Assembly (NCBI RefSeq): GCF_029873635.1
Contig: NC_080417.1
Coordinates: 30,120,214-30,184,213 of the forward strand
Direction: 5' to 3'
DNA: 64,000 nt
Source: Malania oleifera
Lineage: Eukaryota > Streptophyta > Magnoliopsida > Santalales > Ximeniaceae
Under the pieces are notes generated by a model. That model was not told where the DNA came from, ran no database searches, and saw only the letters and a program-made list of their open reading frames with translations. Below, piece after piece: positions 1-10,718 of this stretch. The position numbers and the translations under genes are program-made. The stretch's first letter is position 1. The number at the start of each line of letters is the position of its first letter.

Positions 1-583
1 CAGAAGTCCTTCATTTGACTGTGGTTCCCAATATTTTTGATTTGTTGTTCATGTTCATGCCTCATCCAGATAAAGTCCCCCCAAACTGAAGTTCCTCATT
101 ATTAATAGTTTATGCTTGAAACAGGGGAATGTTAGGTTTTGCATGAATTATTGCTATGGGTGCTTTTGCACTTTTCAGTGGTCTCATGTTGATCCTCTCT
201 TTACGCCCTCCTATGTTGAGCTATGGCACAGCGTCCACGTCCTTTCTGTGTCCAACACCAAATCTCCCAGGACACCTCTCAAACACTCTTTGGACACTTC
301 TAGGCTACTTTCCGATTCACTTCAGACAAAATAGTGAGTGTATTACTGTAATATGATTTTGTAGTTTATTCATGAAAGATTGTAATTGTAAATAAAAAGA
401 ATCACAATAGTGATCTATGTGAAATTATAATTAATTAGGCTTGGTGTCATGTTTGACTTTGTATTGAAGAAAATAGGAATAAGTGTACGTATCTTCAATA
501 GGAATAAATGTATGTATTTGTATGTGATTTTCCCGATGTGCAGTACTTTATAAATGTAAAAGCTTAATATGCATATGTATACA

Positions 584-608
584 TCTCTCTCTCTCTCTCT
601 CTCTCTCT
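584..608. repeat. (CT)n microsatellite
   Basis: About twelve uninterrupted TC units, followed within 25 bases by a short TA run. Simple sequence repeat with no coding context. Confidence 0.95.
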
Positions 609-660
609 GCCCTTCCCTCTCGTGCTGCTATATATATACATATTGTATATTTATTTATAG

Positions 661-905
661 TTCTGCACTTCTAGGATTTATTGTGCCTCCATTCTTTGCT
701 ATAATAGACACCCATTTCTGTGTTTGTGCTTAATAGTTGGTGAAGAAATCATCCACCTTAGGCTCCCATTTTACTTAATTTTTTGTTTGTTTAGGATTTC
801 TTGTGTTTCCATCCTTTGCTGTAATGTACACCCATTTCTGTGTTTGTGCTTCCTAGTTGGTGAAGTAGTTATCCACCTCAGGTTCTCATTTTACTTAATT
901 ATTTA
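661..905. repeat. Diverged 120-bp tandem duplication
   Basis: Bases 661-780 and 781-900 align without a gap at a period of exactly 120. Both contain the shared core CACCCATTTCTGTGTTTGTG, ending 12 bases after the end of one sequence row in each copy, and TTTTACTTAATT at the end. Several substitutions separate the copies, so the duplication is not recent. A few bases of a third unit follow at 901. Confidence 0.85.
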
Positions 906-1602
906 TTTGTTTCATGCTCCATTTTGGACAATCCACTTCCTTTGTTTGGGTTTAACTCCTCTTTACAGGTATTATAGAAAATCTTAGCTGATCCTTTTGT
1001 CCTTCATTTTAGCAAATGTTCTACTTAAAAGAACCAGGAAATAGTAAATTTCTGTGTCCAATGTGAAGGCAAAGTATGTCAATGATTCTAGCTGCACTAA
1101 TGTATGGTTGGGTCATCTCACTTTAATTGCACCACAAAGTATTGTCCAAATGAGAAGGAAGTGTGTCAACCACTCTAATTGTAGCTATATGTAACTAGGT
1201 CCTCTCTTCACTATGATCACATTGCAAAATATTTTGTGCATTTTAGAAGAACAGCAGCTGCCAGCGCCAAGCCATACTTCCTGATTGATGGGATTGGTTG
1301 TGAAATTTTTTCCTCCATTTTGCACAATTTAGGGTAATATAATGGCTGTAGTTTCCAATTCCATTTTACATGTTTACCTTGGTTCAAGTTATTCCAGGTC
1401 TACCCTTTCTTTTTGGAGCATCTAACATCAGCTAAGTTACTCTTATTGAAGCATTATTTGCAGCAGGCAGTAATTGTTCTTGGTCTACAAGATGATTGGT
1501 ATTGTTGCTAAATCAGTCCGCTTTGTATATGTTTCCTTCTAGAGAAAAAAAAAATCCCCTTTTCCTTCCCTCTTTCTCCTTTTACTTTTCAGGGTTAGGA
1601 GT

Positions 1603-1792
1603 TGTTAAAATCCCAATCCCAAGTATCATTGTAAATAATACACAAATTAGGACAGTGGATAAATATAGGGGATTTGATTTTATTTAGTAAGGGGATTGTT
1701 TCCTTGTTTAGGATAGGTAATAGTATTACATATTGGGATGTACATATGAACAAACTTATGCTTGAATAAAAGATTCATAGCTTCCGCTTACA
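1603..1792 (+). repeat. 5' LTR of Copia-1
   Basis: 190 bp, TG...CA termini, nearly identical to 6335-6530. It lacks the additional AATCCC copy seen in the 3' LTR. Confidence 0.95.
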
Positions 1793-1804
1793 TGGTATCA
1801 GAGC
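1793..1804 (+). promoter_or_regulatory. Primer binding site of Copia-1
   Basis: TGGTATCAGAGC directly abuts the 5' LTR. It matches the usual plant copia site complementary to the 3' end of initiator methionine tRNA. Confidence 0.95.
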
Positions 1805-1829
1805 TAGGGTTTATCAACCTTAGCTAACC

Positions 1830-2890
1830 ATGGCCAACGGCATCATAAACAGCAGAGGGTCGACCTCTTCGGCAAATATCGACGGTGACTCAGAGGCCAC
1901 GTCCGTTGGGGGTTCGAATGGGCTTAGATAACACAGCCTTTCCACTTTCATTAGAGAAATTAAATGGAAAAAATTTCCGTGAGTGGGCTCAATCCATAAA
2001 ATTGGTGATTGAAGGAAAAGGGAGGGGAGGTTATCTTACCGGCGAACGGAGAAAACCAGACTCCACTGACGTCTTAGCCTTGCAAAAATGGAGGTCCGAG
2101 AACTCCATGGTCACCGCTTGGCTCGTCAACTCAATGCAGTCGTCAATCGGAAAGGTCTACTTGTTCGTGCCAACGGCGAAGGATGTCTGGGACGCCGTTT
2201 GTGAGACATACCCGACATCGAGAGTTACTTGCAAGTCTTTGAAATCAAGACCCGATTATGGCAGATGAAGCAAGGTGAGAGTGGAGTTACCGAGTATTTC
2301 AAAGAGATGACCCATCTCTGGCAGGAGCTCGACCTGAGCATCAACGAGGAGTGGGAGTGGTCCGGCGACAGTACGCGATACCGAAGGAGACTTGAAAACG
2401 AAAGGGTCTTCGAGTTTCTCGCTGGCCTGAACCGAGAACTTGATGACGTGAGGGGACGCATCCTTGGCTGGTGACCTCTTCCTTCCACTCGAGAGGTCTT
2501 TGCAGAGGTTAGGAGGGAGGAGAACAGGAGGCGTGTGATGCTGCCCCAGAATGATCGTGTTGGGCTGGATCATCTACCCGTACCCGTATCTGCCCAAAAA
2601 TTAGATGGGCATACTAATGGGCCTGATGTTTTGGCCCTTGTATCAAAAGGCCCAGGGGTATCTGGTCAACGACCACAAAAAGGTACATTATGGTGCGAAC
2701 ATTGCCGAAAAACAGGTCATTTAAAAGATACCTGCTAGGAGATTCATGGAAAACCAATAGATTGGAAGCCAAGACAACGCCAAAAAAATCGTGGGTACCA
2801 GGCTAGCTCCGACGGGTCAACTGAAAAATTACACGGAGAAAAAATCAATACTTCTTCAAGTAGTGCATTCAGTCCTGAATAGTTAGATCA
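1830..2890 (+). pseudogene. gag: Copia-1 gag (nucleocapsid/capsid), broken
   Basis: Starts at the ATG at 1830 (MANGIINSRG), 25 bases after the primer site. The frame shifts near 1920 into a capsid-like part with LEKLNGKNFREWAQSIK, and shifts back near 2225 into VFEIKTRLWQMKQGE, which matches the UBN2-type copia gag region. A CCHC zinc knuckle (CEHCRKTGHLKDTC) lies at about 2694-2735. Stops interrupt at 2472 (TGA) and 2736 (TAG). Both can be explained by a single transition from Arg or Trp codons. In an active element this protein would form the cytoplasmic virus-like particle. Confidence 0.85.
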
Positions 2891-2900
2891 GCTGTATAAA

Positions 2901-3431
2901 ATGTTTTCATCAATTCAAACATTGGGTCAGTCTTCTTCTAGTTCCTTGGCTCACCGAGGTAATTATTTGTCAGCTTTAAATACTACATCCTGTTACAAAT
3001 CTCCATGGATAATTGACTCAGGTGCATATGATCATATGATTGGTTCTTATCAATGGTTTTCATCCTACTCACCATATGTTGGGAATTTAAGAGTAAAAAT
3101 TGCAGATGACTCTCTCTCACCAGTTGCTGGAAAAGGAAGTATTCGCATATTTGACTCCATAACATTACAATCTGTCCTACATGTTCCCAAGTTATCTTGC
3201 AACCTGTTATTCATCAGTCAATTAACAAAAGACTCAAATTGTTCTGCTAAATTTGTTTCCTCTCATTGTGTTTTTCAGGATTTATAATCGGGGAAGACAA
3301 TTGTCACTACTAAGGCGTATGAGGGACTCTACTACTTTGAGGAGGCAAGCTTGAGTGAACTATGTAATATTGTAATTTGTGATTTTGCATCTATTTCTAG
3401 AGATAGTGAACTTTTGTTATGACATTCAAGG
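2901..3431 (+). pseudogene. pol: Copia-1 protease and pre-integrase region
   Basis: The aspartic protease active site reads WIIDSGAYDHM at about 3004-3036, where the family usually has DSGASDHM, so only one neighbouring residue differs. The reading continues in the same frame as gag through VLHVPKLSCNLLFISQL. Stops at 3285 and 3420 interrupt it before the integrase zinc-binding region. The second fits a Trp codon changed by one G-to-A transition. No separate start codon is expected because copia elements translate gag and pol as one polyprotein. Confidence 0.85.
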
Positions 3432-4571
3432 ATGGGTCATCCTAATTTCCAATATTTAAAACGTTTGTTTCCTTCTATTTGTTTAAATAAATTGTCTTCT
3501 GAGTTTCAATGTGAAGTGTGTGAGCTTGCAAAACACCGTCGTACTTCTTTCCCATCATCCATATACAAACCATCTCGCCTATTTACTATGTTTCACAGTG
3601 ATTTGTGGGGCCCTTCACATTCCCTCAATCGCACCAATACAAAATGGTTCGTTACCTTCATTGATGACCATACTTGTCTTTGTTGGGTCTACTTACTGAA
3701 AGACAAAACTGAAGTCCCGCTTTATTTTCATTACTTTTCATTCCATGATTCATACACAGTTCCAGACTCATATTCAAATTTTACGTACTGATAATGGTAC
3801 GAAATATTTTAATACTATTCGGGGAACTTATCTTCAAGAAAATGGGATTGTTCATCAGAGTTTTTGTGTGGATGTCCCTCAACAAAATGGGGTTGCTGAA
3901 CAAAAAAATAGACATATACTTGAAGTAGCCCGGGCATTAATGTTCACTACTAATATGAAGCATTATTTTTGGGACGATGCCATCTTAACAGCCACACATC
4001 TCATTAATCGTATGCCGAGTCGAGTACTTTCCTTTGTCACCCCTCTTCAGAAATTCCAGGAACATTTTCCTACCTCTCGACTCACCTCCAGTCTCCCACT
4101 GAAAATCTTTGGTTGTACTGCTTTTGTTCATGTTCATGCACACCACCGAGATAAATTGGATCCTCATGCCATTAAATGTGTCTTCCTTGGTTATTCTCCT
4201 ACTCAGAAAGGCTACAAATGCTATGACCCGGTCTCCAGAAGACTGTTTGTTAGTCTTGATGTTACTTTCTTTGAAACCACTCCTTATTTCCCAAAGCCGT
4301 CTCTTCAGGGGGAGAAATGGAGTGAAGATCGGTTCTTTGACCTCTTTACTACTGAGTCTGCACCAGTACCACTTATTGAGCCTCCTGTTGCTTCATTCCC
4401 TGACCTATCTATCGAGTCTTCCATTGCATTACTTCCTAACTTGCCAAACACAACAAAACACTTAACCTCAAGGGAGATACAGGAGAACAAAACAATGCAG
4501 ACATACTTGTTTACTCAAGAAAGCCAAAAACAAAGAACAGGAAGAATCTCATACCCGAGGCACCAAAAACA
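3432..4571 (+). pseudogene. pol: Copia-1 integrase, frameshifted
   Basis: The zinc region ends with CEVCELAKHRR, followed by the first catalytic Asp in HSDLWGP and the usual TFIDDHT segment. A frameshift near 3750-3790 moves the reading to LRTDNGTKYF (second Asp) and QQNGVAEQKNRHILEVARAL (catalytic Glu). The C-terminal part holds HLINRMPSRVL and KCVFLGYSPTQKGYKCYD, typical of copia. The enzyme would insert the cDNA into chromosomes. The D-D-E residues are visible, but the frameshift makes this copy non-functional. Confidence 0.85.
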
Positions 4572-6326
4572 TTGGAACCAGTGATGGCTCCGAATAACCA
4601 TGAGCCCACGCCCAATCCCGATCTAGTAATTGAGCTTTCTTCTGATAATCCTGTACCTGATGATATCAATTTACCTATTGCAATCAGAAAGCAAACCAGG
4701 TCATGTACTCAATACCGTTGGTCTAAATACATGTCTTATAAAAGCTTGTCTATAGAATATCGTGCATTTGTCTCTAACCTTGACAGGATGAAAATGCCAA
4801 AGAACATTAAGGAAGCTCTAGAAATACCTAAATGGAGAGAGGCAGTCATGGAAGAAATGCGAGCCCTAGAAAAAAATGGAACTTGGGAGTTGACAAATCT
4901 ACCGAACGAGAAGAAGCCAGTGGGTTGTAAATGGGTTTTCACAGTGAAATATAAATCTGATGGAACAGTTGAAAGATATAAAGCCAGACTTGCTGCAAAA
5001 GGTTTTACACAGACTTACGGCATTGACTATATGAAGACATTTGCACCAGTGGCAAACTTAAATATAGTTCGAGTTCTCTTGTCCTTGGCAGCCAACTTAG
5101 ATTGGCCACTACAACAACTTGATATTAAAAATGCTTTCTTAAATGGAGAGTTAGAAGAAGTATACATGACTATACCACCAGGATTCAGTGGGAAAGGTGA
5201 AGAAAATAGGGTGTGTAAACTCAAGAAGTCCTTATATGGACTCAAACAATCTCCCAGAGCATGGTTCAACAGATTCGCAAAAGTGATAAAGAATCAAGGT
5301 TATCGATAAGGACAATCAGATCATACACTGTTCTTCTAACAGTCTGAAAGGGGTAAGAGAACAATACTAATGGTGTATGTTGATGATATAGTTCTTACTG
5401 GTGATGATATTGTAGAAATGGAGAGATTGAAGAAAGTTCTGGCTGCTGAATTTGAAGTTAAAGACTTGGGACAAATGCGGTATTTTTTAGGCATGGAAGT
5501 GGCGAGAACGGAAAAGGGAATTAGTGTTTTTTAGCGAAAGTATATTACTGATCTCCTAATTGAAACTGGCATGCTAGGATGCAAACCTAGAGAAACCCCG
5601 ATGGAAGCAGTAAAGAGAGTTGGAGACTGTGGAATACCAGTGGAAAAGGAGAGGTATCAGAGATTGGTTGGTAAGCTAATCTACCTATCACATAATAGAC
5701 CAGCTATTGCATTTGCAGTCAGTGTAGTAAGTCAACACATGCATTCACCAAAAGAAGCCCACTTAGATGCCGTGTACAAGATCCTTAGATATCTCAAGGG
5801 ATCCTCGGGAAGGGGACTTTTCTTTAAGAAATGTGAAAGCAAGAAAGTAGAGATCTTTACGGATGCAGATTGGGCAGGATCAGTGAAAGATAGAAGGTCC
5901 ACCACAGGTTATTGTATATTCGTTTGAGGAAATCTGGTAACTTGGAGAAGCAAAAAACAGAACGTGGTGGCTCGTAGTAGTGCTGAAGCTGAATTCAGGG
6001 CAGTCGCTTAAGGGATATGTGAACGGCTGTGGTTACGAAAACTCTTGGTAGAATTACAGGTTCCGGTGAACTGTCCTATCAAACTCTATAGTGACAATAA
6101 GGCAGCTATTAGCATCTCTCTCAATCCAGTTCAACATGACAGGACTAAACATGTGGAAGTGGACAGACACTTCATCAAAGAGAAAATTGAAGAAGGGATT
6201 ATCTGTATGACATACGTACCTGCCAAGGAACAAACTGCAGATATTTTCACCAAAGGGTTGGGACGACAGAACTTTGAGGATCTCATTAGCGAGTTGGAAA
6301 TGATTAATATTTATGATCCAACTTGA
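4572..6326 (+). pseudogene. pol: Copia-1 reverse transcriptase and RNase H
   Basis: One frame runs the whole length. RT shows KWVFTVKYKSDGTVERYKAR, QLDIKNAFLNGELEE, LYGLKQSPRAWF and the catalytic YVDDIV at about 5379. RNase H shows DADWAGSVKDRRSTTGYC, SSAEAEFRA and HVEVDRHFIKEKI, and ends with DIFTKGLGRQNFEDL. In-frame stops lie near 5307, 5337, 5532, 5925 and 6009. The last three fit Gln or Trp codons hit by one transition. The frame ends eight bases before the 3' LTR, overlapping the polypurine tract. Confidence 0.9.
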
Positions 6327-6334
6327 GGGGGGAG
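6323..6334 (+). promoter_or_regulatory. Polypurine tract of Copia-1
   Basis: TTGAGGGGGGAG lies immediately before the 3' LTR, the position used to prime plus-strand DNA synthesis. Confidence 0.9.
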
Positions 6335-6530
6335 TGTTAAAATCCCAATCCCAATCCCAAGTATCATTGTAAATAATACACAAATTAGGAAAGTGGGTAA
6401 ATATAGGGGATTTGATTTTATTCAGTAGGGAGATTGTTTCCTTGTTCAGGATAGGTAATAGTATTATATATTGGGATGTACATATGAACAAACTTATGCT
6501 TGAATAAAAGATTCATAGCTTCTGCTTACA
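6335..6530 (+). repeat. 3' LTR of Copia-1
   Basis: 196 bp. It matches 1603-1792 with about eight substitutions and one additional AATCCC unit near the 5' end. The target duplication GGAGT follows at 6531. Confidence 0.95.
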
Positions 6531-6535
6531 GGAGT

Positions 6536-7543
6536 TCAGTGAATTTGAGAACATTGTCTGGTTCTAAGTCCGTGGATTAGAAATCCATAGTCGGGTCATT
6601 TTCATGTAGTCAACCAGGGATGCTGAATGCTGAACTCATGTGCAATTCTATCCCTTCATTTCAAATTTATAGATTTATATTCCCGATTGGAAGTTTTCAT
6701 ACATTCTCATAGAATCTAGAATCTGGCATGTGCCTTTCTGTTTCTGATACAATCTAGATTTCTATTTGGTAGGGTTGGCATTATGAATATTAACTGACAT
6801 AATATAACCATGACATGGTGGAGTTGGACATTGATGAAGATTCTAATGAAATTTTTTTTGGGCCTGTGTTTTTTGTTACTATGTTGTCAGGGTGCACTAG
6901 AACTCCGTAAGAGTCTGAATCAGGCTGGGAAAGGCGATCCCTCAGCAGGAAATAGGCGATGATGTGAAGAATGTCAAGGCTCACAGGCTGCAGGTCTACA
7001 TTCTTTATACTTTTTGGTCGATTAAACTTGCTTATGTGCTGTCTGAGTTTCAAGAGCGGCAGCGATGAGCAAATTATACCCAGTTCCTCACGTTCTCATG
7101 ACCGGACGTATTGTGTACTTAATTAGGTTCTTATTCTTCCATTCTTTGCTGTGACAGTAAACCTTTTGCGCAAATGAATTTAAAGAAAAAAAAAAAAAAC
7201 ACTTTTATTGAAGTGTCATTTTATATTGGAGAATCAGGTTCAAAGAATTGTTTCATAGATCACTTTGAAGATTGTCGCTATGAATTGATGGCATGCACGA
7301 TCATACAAAACTTTAGTCTCTTTTTGCTTTTTCTCACTCTTTTTTCTTTAAAAAAATATTTAATTTTATCACTTGTTCTGTCTTTTATCTGTCGCCTTTA
7401 GAAAGAAGGCAGGAAAGCAAAAACTGCATATATAAAATGGGTGAGGTTTACTGTCCATTCTACTTGAACCATTTTTAATAGTTTTGAATTGTTATTTTCT
7501 CTGCTAACCTTTGCTGAACAATATAGTGAAAAACGGGGATAGC
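6536..7543. other. Host-derived sequence between Copia-1 and Copia-2
   Basis: Mostly non-coding. It contains the candidate terminal exon at 6891-6962 and, after it, sequence that would be 3' untranslated region. An A-run lies near 7184-7199. No other feature was recognised. Confidence 0.5.
6891..6962 (+). CDS. Possible terminal coding exon of an unidentified host gene
   Basis: A T-rich stretch ends in ATGTTGTCAG at 6890, a good splice-acceptor match. The next 23 codons are open only in phase 0 and include ALELRKSLNQAGKGDPS before TGA at 6960; the other two phases stop within six codons. The segment is visibly richer in G and C than its surroundings. The protein family is not recognised and no upstream exon could be linked. 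It could equally be chance or part of a decayed gene. Confidence 0.3.
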   Translation, partial: GALELRKSLNQAGKGDPSAGNRR

Positions 7544-7758
7544 TGTGGAAAAGTAAGCTGAGATCAATCACGTAGAGGGAGAGAAAGAAAGATGGAGAAG
7601 AAAAGAGAGAAAATACTGTGCATTCTTGATACAATTCAATACAAAAAATACAACTGAATTCTATGCTTTATATACAAGAACTAAAATAAAATAAATTCCT
7701 AACAAACTTGCTAACTTCATAACTAACTAACTAATCTTGCTTACTTCACATATCAACA
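7544..7758 (-). repeat. 3' LTR of Copia-2
   Basis: 215 bp, starting TGTGGAAAAG and ending ATCAACA on the plus strand; near-identical to 21426-21640. It is the downstream LTR in the sense direction. Confidence 0.95.
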
Positions 7759-7770
7759 CCCCCGCTTCAA
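7759..7770 (-). promoter_or_regulatory. Polypurine tract of Copia-2
   Basis: Read on the minus strand, TTTGAAGCGGGGG directly precedes the LTR start TGTTGATATG. Confidence 0.85.
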
Positions 7771-7772
7771 AA

Positions 7773-9234
7773 TGGGGTGTATATATTTATCACTCACATC
7801 TTGGAAAGGAAAAACGTAAACTATGGTGATGCCGAAGCCTTTGTAAAGAAGTCTGCTAATTGATGCCTTGAATTCACATGAAGAGTACAATATTCCTGCT
7901 TGGATTTTCTCTCTAACCAAATGACAATCAATTTCAATGTGTTTCGTTCTCTCATAAAACACTGGGTTGGTTGCTATATGCAGAGCAGCTTTGCTATCAT
8001 AGAAAAGCGGAGCTAGTGAGGTGTGATGGATACCAAAGTCTTTAAGCAAAGCAATTATTCAAGTTAATTCACATGTTGGAGAATCAATAGCCATGTATTT
8101 AGCTTCAGTTGATGATCTTAATATAGTATTTTGTTTCTTTGATTTTCATTAAATAAGAGAATCATCCAAGAACACATAAAATCCCGTAATTGATTTTCTT
8201 GTTTCAGGACATGTTGCCCAATATGAATCTGTGAAAATTTTCAATTGTAAGGATGAAGATGCAAATAAAAATATCCCCTGCCCTGGAGTCCCTTTTAAGT
8301 ATCTCAACACTTGATATGCAACATCCAAATGAAGTTGTGCTAGCTTATCCATAAACTGAGCTAGAATATGAATTGAATATGCCAAGTCTAGCCTAGGAAT
8401 AGTAAGGTAAAGCAACCTCCCTATTAACCTTCGATAGATAGTAGGATCTTCTGATAGACCAAAATCTGTTTTAGTAAGGCACAAGTTAGGATCCATTGGT
8501 AGTTTAGCTGGTTTACATCCAATGAAACCTGAATCAGTTAACACTTCAAGAGCATAGTGCCTTTGGCAAACAAAAATGCCTTTAGATGTTCGAGTCGCTT
8601 CCAACCCAAGGAAGTATTTTAATTCTCCAAGATCTTTAATCTTAAATTTAGCATGAAGAACATTCTTGATGTATTGCACAACTTTAATATCATTGCTTGC
8701 TATTATCACATCATCCACATAAACAAGCAAAGCAATAAATGAACTTGTAGTGACTTTAGTAAACAAAGAGTAGTCACACTTAGATTGTGAAAAACCATGA
8801 GTCAAAAGGCAATATGATAACTTGTGAAACCATTGGTGAGAAGCTTGCTTGAGTCCATATAAGAACTTAGTCAATTTACATACTCGTGTCTCCCCCTCAC
8901 TTCCATAACCTGGAGGAAGTGACATGTATACCTCTTCATCTAAATCTCTATGAAGAAAAGCATTATTGACATCTAATTGATGTAAATACCATAATGTCAC
9001 AGTAGCAATAGCAAGCAAACAGCGAACACTAATGAATTTAGCAAGAGGAGAAAAAGTATCAAGAAAATCCAAACCTTCTTGTTGAGTGTACCCCTTAGCT
9101 ACAAGTTGAGATTTGTATCTTTCAATGGTACCATTTGACTTATATTTAATTTTGTACACCCATTTGCACCCAATGTGATGCTTATCAGGAGGTAAACTAG
9201 TAAGAACCTAAGTATGATTTTCTTCAAAAGCAGC
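7773..9234 (-). pseudogene. pol: Copia-2 reverse transcriptase and RNase H, 3' portion
   Basis: After the Copia-3 insertion point the minus strand reads AAFEENHT, a stop, then VYKIKYKSNGTIERYKSQLV, QLDVNNAFLHRDLDEEVYM, LYGLKQASHQWF and the catalytic YVDDVIIAS. RNase H follows with FTDSYWATCPETRKSITGF, where the family usually has DADWA, so the catalytic Asp of that motif is replaced by Tyr. A stop near 8149 separates the last part, which contains [27 protein letters not shown]. The matching upstream part of the same gene resumes at 19033. Confidence 0.88.
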
Positions 9235-9452
9235 TGTTGGTCTGGTAGTATGTCTAGAGGGGGAGTGAATAGACTTTCTTCCGTGATGTGCTCACTTTCT
9301 ACAAACACAAAAATCTTACCAAGAGCAAGTGCATAAAATTTCCATGTAAAAGGAAATGTAGAAAATCACAATAATAATATAAATGAGATATGAGAGAAGA
9401 AAGGCTTAACACAAAGATATTTATGTGGTTCGGCACGCCGCCTACGTCCACG

Positions 9453-9471
9453 CCTTGAGACCAACTCAAGG
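9453..9471 (-). promoter_or_regulatory. Conserved LTR hairpin (CCTTGAG stem)
   Basis: CCTTGAG, loop ACCAA, CTCAAGG gives a perfect 7-bp stem. The same structure is at 17827-17845 in the other LTR and, with small changes, in the E-family LTRs. In the sense direction it lies downstream of the TATA box, so it would be in the R/U5 transcript leader. Its role is unknown. Confidence 0.6.
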
Positions 9472-9820
9472 ATTCCCAAAATCCACTATAATCCTCCTTT
9501 GGGCGAAGAAGCCAATACACACCAACTCACAAAGAGCTTCAACAAGGTGCTCACTTAGAGACACCCAAAAACAGCTCACAAAGAGCCTTTGTTTACAAAA
9601 GGTAGATGAAAATTAAATGTAAGCTTGAATACTCTCTTTGAGCTAATTAAACCAATAAAATCTTTACTCAATATCCTCTTGTCAATAGAATAAATGCAAG
9701 GCTAAGAGCAGCAAGAAGAGGGCAGGTGAGTTTGTGAGCAAACCCTAGAAATAACAACACCAATGAATGATCTTCTTACAATATGATTTTCTAGGTGAGA
9801 AGTAAATGCTATTTACTCCT

Positions 9821-9827
9821 ATTTATA
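9821..9827 (-). promoter_or_regulatory. TATA box of the Copia-3 3' LTR
   Basis: The minus strand reads TATAAATAGG about 110 bases downstream, in the sense direction, of the palindrome array. The equivalent motif is at 18195-18201 in the 5' LTR, which would drive the element. Confidence 0.65.
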
Positions 9828-9937
9828 CACTAAATGGGTGAGTGCAACGCTGGAGAGCCGTTGGGCATTTATGAATGTAAGACAAAATTTCAAAATAGTC
9901 GTTTGCAACATTTAATGTTCGCTGCTGCCCGACCTTC

Positions 9938-10279
9938 ATTGACGAAGCCCTGTGTTCGTCGACGAGCTCTTCAGTAACTTCGTTGACGAAGCCCTGTGTT
10001 CGTCGACGAGCTCTTCAGTAACTTCGTTGACGAAGCCCTGTGTTCGTCGACGAGTTGCTGATTCTGAATTCAGGTACCTCTTGGTATATTTTCGTCAACG
10101 AGAACTTGTGTTCGTCAATGAGTCCTTCATGTCATTCGTCGACGACGCCCTGTGTTCGTCGACGAGTTGTGGCTCTGAATTCATATGTCCCTCGGTTTCT
10201 TTTCGTTGACGAGAACCCTGTGTTCATCGACGAAGTTTGTGCTACACTCGTTGATGAAGCCCTGTGTTCGTTGACGAGA
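9938..10279 (-). repeat. Palindrome array TCGTCGACGA in U3 of Copia-3
   Basis: Repeated palindromes TCGTCGACGA and one-base variants are joined by the spacer AGCCCTGTGT, with starts 20 bases apart inside each pair. Bases from 9941 to about 10050 form 44-bp tandem units (starts at 9941, 9985 and 10029). Later copies are more diverged and separated by unique sequence. The array ends just upstream of the TATA box in the sense direction, suggesting an enhancer-like role. That role is inference. Confidence 0.85.
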
Positions 10280-10704
10280 TCCTTTTTCTTAAAATTTTTG
10301 TCCTTTAAGTTTCTAAGAAGATTCTTGTCCATTTGGGGGTTTCTTTATACACTTTTAAATGACTTTACTAGTATTTTGTTGTGTGTGTGTGATACGCCCC
10401 TTTCTTACTCTTAGTATTGAGTTTCACTCTATGTGCAAGATATTTACAAGATGGTATCTCTCTTATTTACACACTCATTTTTTTCATATGACTTTGTACA
10501 TTTGTTGTATCGTTCATGAATGTTTTGAGAGACTTGTGCTTCTGGTCATGGCACGAGTTGCTTTGACTGTTTGTTGGTTCAGATGACATTTTGTATACCT
10601 GAAACATGTCTTAGAGAAACGTTAGTGACCTTAAGAGCAACTAATGAGTTGTTAACATCAAAACATAGTAGGAATGAAAGACCTTTAACTATTTGGTCTT
10701 AACA

Positions 10705-10718
10705 TTCTCCCCCTTTTT
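10705..10718 (-). promoter_or_regulatory. Polypurine tract of Copia-3
   Basis: The minus strand reads AAAAAGGGGGAGAA immediately before the LTR start TGTTAAGACC. Confidence 0.9.

Larger units (their letters stand above)
1..1592. other. Host-derived non-coding sequence left of Copia-1
   Basis: AT-rich sequence without a convincing long ORF; the small ORFs lack any recognisable domain. It holds a CT microsatellite and an imperfect 120-bp tandem duplication, listed separately. A pyrimidine-rich run ending in CAG at 1592 looks like a splice acceptor, so part of this stretch may be intron, but no exon chain could be followed. Confidence 0.5.
1603..6530 (+). mobile_element. Copia-1, complete but inactive Ty1/copia retrotransposon
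   Basis: A 4.9-kb element in the standard copia order gag, protease, integrase, RT, RNase H. It is bounded by short LTRs of 190 and 196 bp that start TGTTAAAA and end TTACA, and flanked by a perfect 5-bp target duplication GGAGT (1598-1602 and 6531-6535). A TGGTATCAGAGC primer site and a GGGGGGAG polypurine tract complete the structure. The LTRs differ by about eight substitutions plus one AATCCC unit, roughly 4 percent. The polyprotein has frameshifts near 1920, 2225 and 3760 and several stops, so this copy cannot encode a working protein. Confidence 0.95.
9235..10704 (-). repeat. 3' LTR of Copia-3
   Basis: 1470 bp, TGTTGG...TTAACA on the plus strand. It carries three copies of a 44-bp unit in the palindrome array where the other LTR has two, which explains most of the 38-bp length difference. 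The sense direction is minus, so U3 lies at the high-coordinate end. Confidence 0.93.

Noticed and set aside
9938..10279. Regular short repeats resembling a CRISPR array
   Set aside because: The spacers are themselves repeated, the repeat is a 10-bp palindrome with variants, the array lies inside a plant LTR and occurs in both LTRs, and there are no cas genes.
9952..10414. Small ORFs over the Copia-3 LTR array
   Set aside because: They translate the palindrome repeats (FVDE units) and differ between the two LTRs.
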